A model generated the notes under the pieces. That model was not told the origin of the DNA. It was given only the letters and a program-made list of their open reading frames with translations, and did no database searches. Source: Solanum dulcamara (Eukaryota; Streptophyta; Magnoliopsida; Solanales; Solanaceae). From it: a stretch of DNA of 64,000 nucleotides. The stretch spans positions 51,531,097 through 51,595,096 of the forward strand of contig NC_077242.1 in assembly GCF_947179165.1 (NCBI RefSeq). Direction: 5' to 3'. Position 1 is the first letter of the stretch; each line of letters begins with the position of its first letter. Both the position numbers and the translations under genes were made by a program. Shown one piece after another: positions 59,190 through 64,000 of this stretch.

Positions 59190-60297
59190 GGTGATAAGAT
59201 CATGAAAGTAGCCAAGTTTTGGATTTTGATATAATTTAGGTATTGTAGGACATTATTTGTTGAGTCATTGAAATATTTGTCATTTTTAGACCAAGAACTA
59301 GCCGAGAGACTTCAAAAAGGAAAAGCTCCAACTCTGTTCAAAGCTTGGTTTCGAGGTAGGTGAAGATTTATTTTCTCATTTTTATCATATATGCTAGTTA
59401 ACAGCTTTATTTATATGCATATATATATATATATATGTGTATAGGAAAATATGAAATGAACTATATAAAATGATTGTTTATTATCAATGGCATGCAATAA
59501 ATCTGCTATTGGTATTTATGATTGTTGGGACTATTCATGGTATTTGTGATTATGCTGTGTTTAATTGGATCGAGTATCATGTTCCAACACATAACTAGAT
59601 CAGGTGTAACTTTCCAACACATATTTGGATCGGGTGTCACATTTCGAGACAACATTGGACCAAGTTTCACATTTTGATACACTGATAGGTGAAGTGTAGG
59701 TTCTATGAGAGAACCATTCTTGAATGTGTATTGGATTAAGACTATAACCTTCTGTATATGTGTGTTTATTATATTGTAGTTACTTGTTTCATATCTTACT
59801 TACTGGAATAACGGTGTGATCCTACCAGTACACCATTGTTTTGTGAACTGATACTGCACTTACTCTTTTTTTATCGAATACAAGGCATTTTTAGGCAACT
59901 TTTGAGAGACCTCAAGTATGCAATCGATGAGTTACAAAATTCAAGGGTGAGCCAGTCTTTCAAGATACCATGAATTCTTTTCTATCTTGGTCCTTCCTTT
60001 TCAGACTCAGAATTTAGACACTTTTTATGACTTTTCGGGGCTGCATCCTATTTCTTGGACTTGTGATTCTATAACAATTTTGGTACAATAACTTTCAGAT
60101 TTTGGGGATATTTTTGCATGTTTTAGTTTGAATTGGCTGAGTTTATGGGGACTCAGTACATTTGTCTTATCTAACCCGGTTCCACATTTTAAATTGCTTA
60201 TCTTTTTATTATTGCTGATTAGTATGGGTTGTAATTAACGGTTCTCCCACCAAAGGGTTAGAGTGGGTGTCAATCAAGGCAGTTCAGGGTCGTGAGA
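59190..60297 (+). repeat. Gypsy LTR shared by two partial elements
   Basis: The right end, cagggtcgtgaga at 60297 (expected ...gtgaca), is followed directly by a primer-binding site. The left end is uncertain; about 59190 is where pol similarity has stopped. It contains four spaced words of the form ggatcgggtgtcacattt (59570-59700). Its last 165 bp recur at 62452-62613. Confidence 0.65.
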
Positions 60298-60301
60298 AAG
60301 T

Positions 60302-60316
60302 TTGTATCAGAACCCT
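60302..60316 (+). promoter_or_regulatory. Primer-binding site, tRNA-Met type, degenerate
   Basis: The sequence ttgtatcagaaccct matches tggtatcagagcc with few changes and lies five bases after the LTR end, which shows that this LTR also serves as a 5' LTR. Confidence 0.7.
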
Positions 60317-60516
60317 AGGTTGGTTGATCTCATTGTACCAAAATGAGTCAGTAAAGTCTTGCAGAATGGTATAAATACGTCTGTACTTTTCTTCAAAAGT
60401 CTATAAGATTTTAGGAAAATTTCTCTATCTTCTTTCCTTTCAATTTATAACTTGATTCCTATTGGTATATGGTGATCTAAATTGGTATCTAACCTCTTTC
60501 ACTCTCTTATCCATAG

Positions 60517-62451
60517 ATGGTTAATACTCTCTACAATGGTCTCTGGTCTATAGCTCCATTGAGCTAAAAGAAGAGCCAGCTGTTAGAGGACGCAACCGAG
60601 GCAAGGGCAAGAGAAGGGAACACAATAGAGGCCGAGGAAGGGAAGCACTCTCCAGGGGTGAAGCTCAAGTTTAGGAGATGACAAGAGAATAGGCCCCTCC
60701 CATACCCTAATATGAGATAAAAGAGAATGTAGAGGTTGAGGTAGAAGAAGATACTGAACATTGGAGGAAGCTAAAGTTGGGGTCTCAGGTCTTCCCCCTC
60801 TGAAACCAATTTTAGCTCAGCAGATCATGACCTTCTTGAGTGGGTTGGCCAAAACTAGAGCCATTCCCACAATGCCCATAGCATCAGCTTCAGTTGCTCA
60901 CCCATTTGTTATAGTTCCTCAAATAGAGGGATTGTTGGGTGTTGATGCATTCTTCCGTCCACTTATGGGCCCAATGATGACTGGCACTAAACATGATATG
61001 TTGATTAATTTCCTAAAGCTCTATTTTTCCACAGTTCTGAGAGTGAGGATGCTTATGAGTTCATCCTTGATTGTTATACGAGGTTGCATAAGTTGGGCAT
61101 AGTCCACCAGCATGGTATTGAGTTCATGACCTTCCAACTACAAGGTGAGGCCAATTAGTGGTGGAGGGCATATGCGGAGTGCCGCTCATCAATTTTAAAA
61201 CCACTCACTTTGGTTCAGTTCCATTCTTAATTCCAGTAAAATTATGTACCTCGATCCGTAATAGATCACAAGAAGAATGAGTTCATGGTTTTAGAATAGG
61301 GTGGTATGACAGTGGCTGCATATGAGGCTAAGTTTGATGCACTATCCAGGTATGCTACTCAGCTTATGACTACAGAGGAGGAGAGGATTCGGCTGTTTGT
61401 GAAGTTATTGAATCTTGAGATGTAGGTATTGTCTGTCCATATGACCTCTTCAGGTAAGAACTTTAATGAAGTGAAAGACTTCATGAAATAGGTAGAGGGA
61501 GGACGAAGGGATGGGCAGGCCAAGGATTTGGCTAAGAAGCCCAAAAATACAGGTAAATTTCATTGCTCTTATTCTAGAGGATCAGGTAGGCAGACAATTG
61601 CAGCCCGGCCAATTCAGTCAGCCATGCCCGCTTCTACGGGTAGTTACTCAAGTACTCCACAATAGAATCCTTCCCAGAGGTCCAGGGAGCTTCATTCATG
61701 CTAGGCATTAGGCCGTCCTTTGAGCTTGGTTGTTTGAATCATGGAGATCTAGGACATATGAGGAGAGAGTGTCCCCATCCTCTCTAGACTAATTCCATGT
61801 CGCAGCAGACCAAATTAGTGGTACTAATGGGCGGAGGTAATAATGGATGAGGATGTCCATAAGGTGGGCGAGGAGGAAATCAGAGAGGACATGGAGGTAG
61901 AGGTAATGGTAATAAAGGTTAAGGAGCAGTGCAGCCTGGTAGAGAGGTGGCCTGTTAGGGTGATATGGCTTAGTTTTATGCCTTTCCGGGAAAGACTCAG
62001 GCTGAGTCATCTAATGCAGTGATCATAGATACTATTTTTATCTGTGACTGGAAGGTTTTTATTTTGTTTGATTCGATTTCTACCTATTCATAAGTATCAG
62101 TATAGTTTTCCTTGGGATTTGATGCAATTTGTGATGTACTTGATGCCCCATCCATATTTCTACCCCTGTTGGAGTCATTTATAGTCACCCATGTCTATTG
62201 TGCTTGTCATGTTATGTTTATGGACTTCCTGACTTGGTAATGTTAGATATGACTGATTTTGATGTGATCTTAAGCATGACTTGGTTTTCTCTCTATTATG
62301 CTGTGCTTAACTATAATTCTAGGACCGTGACTATAGATATTTCTGGTAGGGAAAGGTTAGAGTAGGAAGGGGTGTACAAGCCTAAGCCAACTAAGATCAT
62401 ATCTTTTTGCTGGGCTAGAAAAATGGCGGGGCAGGGTTGTTTGGCATATTT
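60517..62451 (+). pseudogene. gag and protease of a plus-strand gypsy element
   Basis: From MVNTLYNG at 60517 an Arg/Gly-rich N-terminus leads into the capsid region (GVDAFFRPLMGPMMTGTKHD; then, in another frame, YTRLHKLGIVHQHGIEF-like sequence and EANXWWRAYAECRS). Next are a linker with GNFHCSYSRGSGRQ-like residues, a partial zinc knuckle (H-x4-C at about 61750-61780), and a protease whose catalytic motif reads LFDSISTYS at about 62066. The words MTDFDVILSMTWFSLYYAV and CLAYLAEF precede an abrupt join to LTR sequence at about 62452. Numerous stops are present. Confidence 0.8.
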
Positions 62452-62613
62452 GGCTGAGTTTATGTGGACTCAACACCTTTATAGTATTTAACCTGGTTCC
62501 ACATCTTAAATTGCTTATCCCTTGTTATTACTGCTTAGTCTGGATTGTAACTAGTGGTTCTCCCATCAGAGAGTTAGAGTGGGTGACAGTCACAGCGGAT
62601 CAGGGTCATGACA
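62452..62613 (+). repeat. Terminal 160 bp of a 3' LTR joined to protease sequence
   Basis: It is colinear with 60133-60297 (shared words ttggctgagtttatg, ggttccacat, ttaaattgctt, ggttctccca, gagtgggtg) and ends ggtcatgaca. The start ttggctgag coincides with the protease codons at the junction, which indicates a deletion at a short shared sequence that removed RT, RNase H, integrase and most of the LTR. Confidence 0.8.
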
Positions 62614-63225
62614 AGAAGTTATCTCTGACTAGGTTAGCCGGAGAAGGAAAAAGATGATGGGTTGGAGGAGGGGAAGGAGGGGTTGTAGGAGGAGAAGGAG
62701 GGAGATGAGGGGAGCAATAAGTGATTTCAAGGTAAATTATGCTATAGGCTATAATAATAATAAAAAGAAAAGTACCCCAAAATGAGTAATAATTAATCTA
62801 AAAGAATCCACTAATATAAAAATTCCTATATAAAACTTCATTGAAATAACTTTTTCCTTTTCTTTTTCTTTTTTTAAATTCAGCTATCTCTATTTCTAGA
62901 GCATGAAATTAACCTTTGAAAAAATTGAAAGTGAATGAATTTTAGCATAACATCGACTCTTAAAAAGGAAAAAAACCCCAGACGTAACTACTATTAATTG
63001 GTGTAAGAATCTAAACCTAAACCAAAAAAAAGAGCGAATATTGGCCTTTAAAATGAATATTAAAATAATTCTATACCTAAAGTGAATCCTAGAGCTAACT
63101 AAATAAACAAAAAATACCACTACAACTTTCATAAAACTGTTCCTTAAAAAAATTATTTTTCTACAATTGCTTATTTTTCTTTACAATAAATAAAAGGGTT
63201 TTTACTTAAATCCCATAGTGAAAAA
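62614..63225. other. Purine-rich run, then AT-rich intergenic DNA
   Basis: At about 62637-62716 the plus strand is almost all A and G with many GG, GGG and GGGG blocks. The remainder is AT-rich with no supported gene; a 78-codon frame at 62896-63132 on the minus strand is hydrophobic low-complexity and looks incidental. Confidence 0.6.
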
Positions 63226-63460
63226 GCCCAATTATAATTTATCCCGACTTTTTTGGTAATTATCTGAATTTCTTTTTTTTTTCAGATTTCAGATACATAC
63301 GAATGAAGCTGATACATGCGATTTGATACATAAGTCCTTTTCATAATATGTCGCTAGTTGATACAAAAGAAGAGGGATTTTTGAAGTTTTTACAAATGAT
63401 AGGGAATAATTAAAAATATAAGAATATAAGGTGTGTAATTTGGTAATTTTTCCTAAACAA
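63226..63460 (+). mobile_element. Short TIR-like repeat, relative of 18590-18935
   Basis: From caattataatttat to gtgtgtaatttggtaatttt this matches the reverse complement of 18590-18935, but lacks about 110 bp of its centre. The ends tggtaattatc and aatttggtaatt are weakly inverted. No coding capacity. Confidence 0.55.
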
Positions 63461-64000
63461 AATCGGCCTATAACCCAAATTTGTTAAAAAGAAAAAAAGA
63501 GTGAACAAACCAAGCATATGCCGACAAATCAAACTAAAAATAAAATAACGCATATAAGAAGTATTTATAAAACGTAAAATTTTAATTTAATATTAAACAT
63601 CTATATGTTAAGACTTACTACCTAGTATAATAAGAAAATTTTTAAGAAGTAAAATTTAACAAAATTGTAATTATTTTTAAAGTTTAAATGTTAGGTTTTT
63701 TGATATAGTTCAAATAAGGAAAATTTTATCTATTACAAATAAGTAAATATTTAATAGACCTTTACTTCAAATTCCTAAATATTAGGATAATAATTAAATA
63801 ATAATAATAATTTAAGAGAAATAGTAAATTACAAGTTTATCTATTGTAGATTCTTTTAATGAAGAGCAAAAAGTTCAATAATTATTTTTAAGGATATTCA
63901 TGCTTTTAATATATAGCATAAATTAAAATAAGGAAAAATTTAAGAAACAAAATTTTAATCATTTTTAAGGTACTAAATATTAGGAGTTCTTACATCTTAG
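63461..64000. other. AT-rich intergenic DNA
   Basis: I see no gene, RNA or defined repeat here. Short homopolymer and ATA runs only. Confidence 0.5.

Noticed and set aside
62896..63132. 78-codon minus-strand frame as a membrane peptide
   Set aside because: AT-rich low-complexity DNA gives Phe/Ile-rich frames by chance; no start context, splice sites or family likeness.

Overview
This is plant nuclear DNA, most likely from a dicot of the nightshade family (Solanum-like). The window is AT-rich, contains one intron-bearing plant gene, and is filled with Ty3-gypsy, Ty1-copia, hAT, pogo-like and Mutator-like elements. The family-level assignment rests on the look of the LTR families and has not been checked by a search. 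I found no bacterial-type operon, CRISPR array, rRNA gene or tRNA gene.

Left third (1-18987). A minus-strand Ty3-gypsy element enters from the left edge, with its 5' LTR at 72-2133. An 812-bp Mutator-like MITE follows. Next comes a three-level nest: a hAT element (3373-18979, 8-bp target duplication) contains a pogo-like element (3719-18419, TA duplication), which contains a 13.8-kb LTR retrotransposon (4374-18135, perfect 5-bp duplication). The LTR element lies on the minus strand, has 3.44-kb LTRs loaded with tandem arrays, and shows no recognisable gag or pol. Its interior carries a long minisatellite and a decayed, apparently intronless fragment of a plant cytosolic hybrid histidine kinase of the HK5 type.

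The single convincing host gene (19098-22249, plus strand) has four exons and encodes a HAD-superfamily phosphatase of about 242 residues (PHOSPHO1 / pyrophosphatase PS2-like). The hAT nest sits 118 bp upstream of its start codon. Its third intron holds a 1017-bp Mutator-like MITE and a smaller TIR element.

Middle (22250-43100). An AT-rich intergenic stretch leads to a GC-richer segment that resembles plant mitochondrial DNA. This segment is split by a decayed Tekay-type chromovirus (26146-38498, two roughly 1.97-kb LTRs). The chromovirus has lost its reverse-transcriptase core and carries a nested 3.7-kb solo LTR in its protease. Further right are a 2.18-kb solo LTR with a perfect duplication and visible related empty sites, a local repeat family, and a 430-bp tandem duplication.

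Right third (43105-64000). A degraded copia element is cut by the 3' LTR of a minus-strand Athila/Tat-type gypsy element (45770 to about 58137). That element keeps reverse transcriptase, RNase H, integrase and an extra downstream ORF resembling the 'putative plant transposon protein' family, but has lost its gag end. It is interrupted by a 2.18-kb solo LTR and abuts a plus-strand gypsy remnant organised as pol end - LTR - gag/protease - LTR fragment. AT-rich intergenic sequence closes the window.

Apart from the phosphatase gene, everything coding here is a transposon relic. The biological interest lies in the layered insertions, the captured kinase fragment, and the probable effect of the upstream nest on the one working gene.
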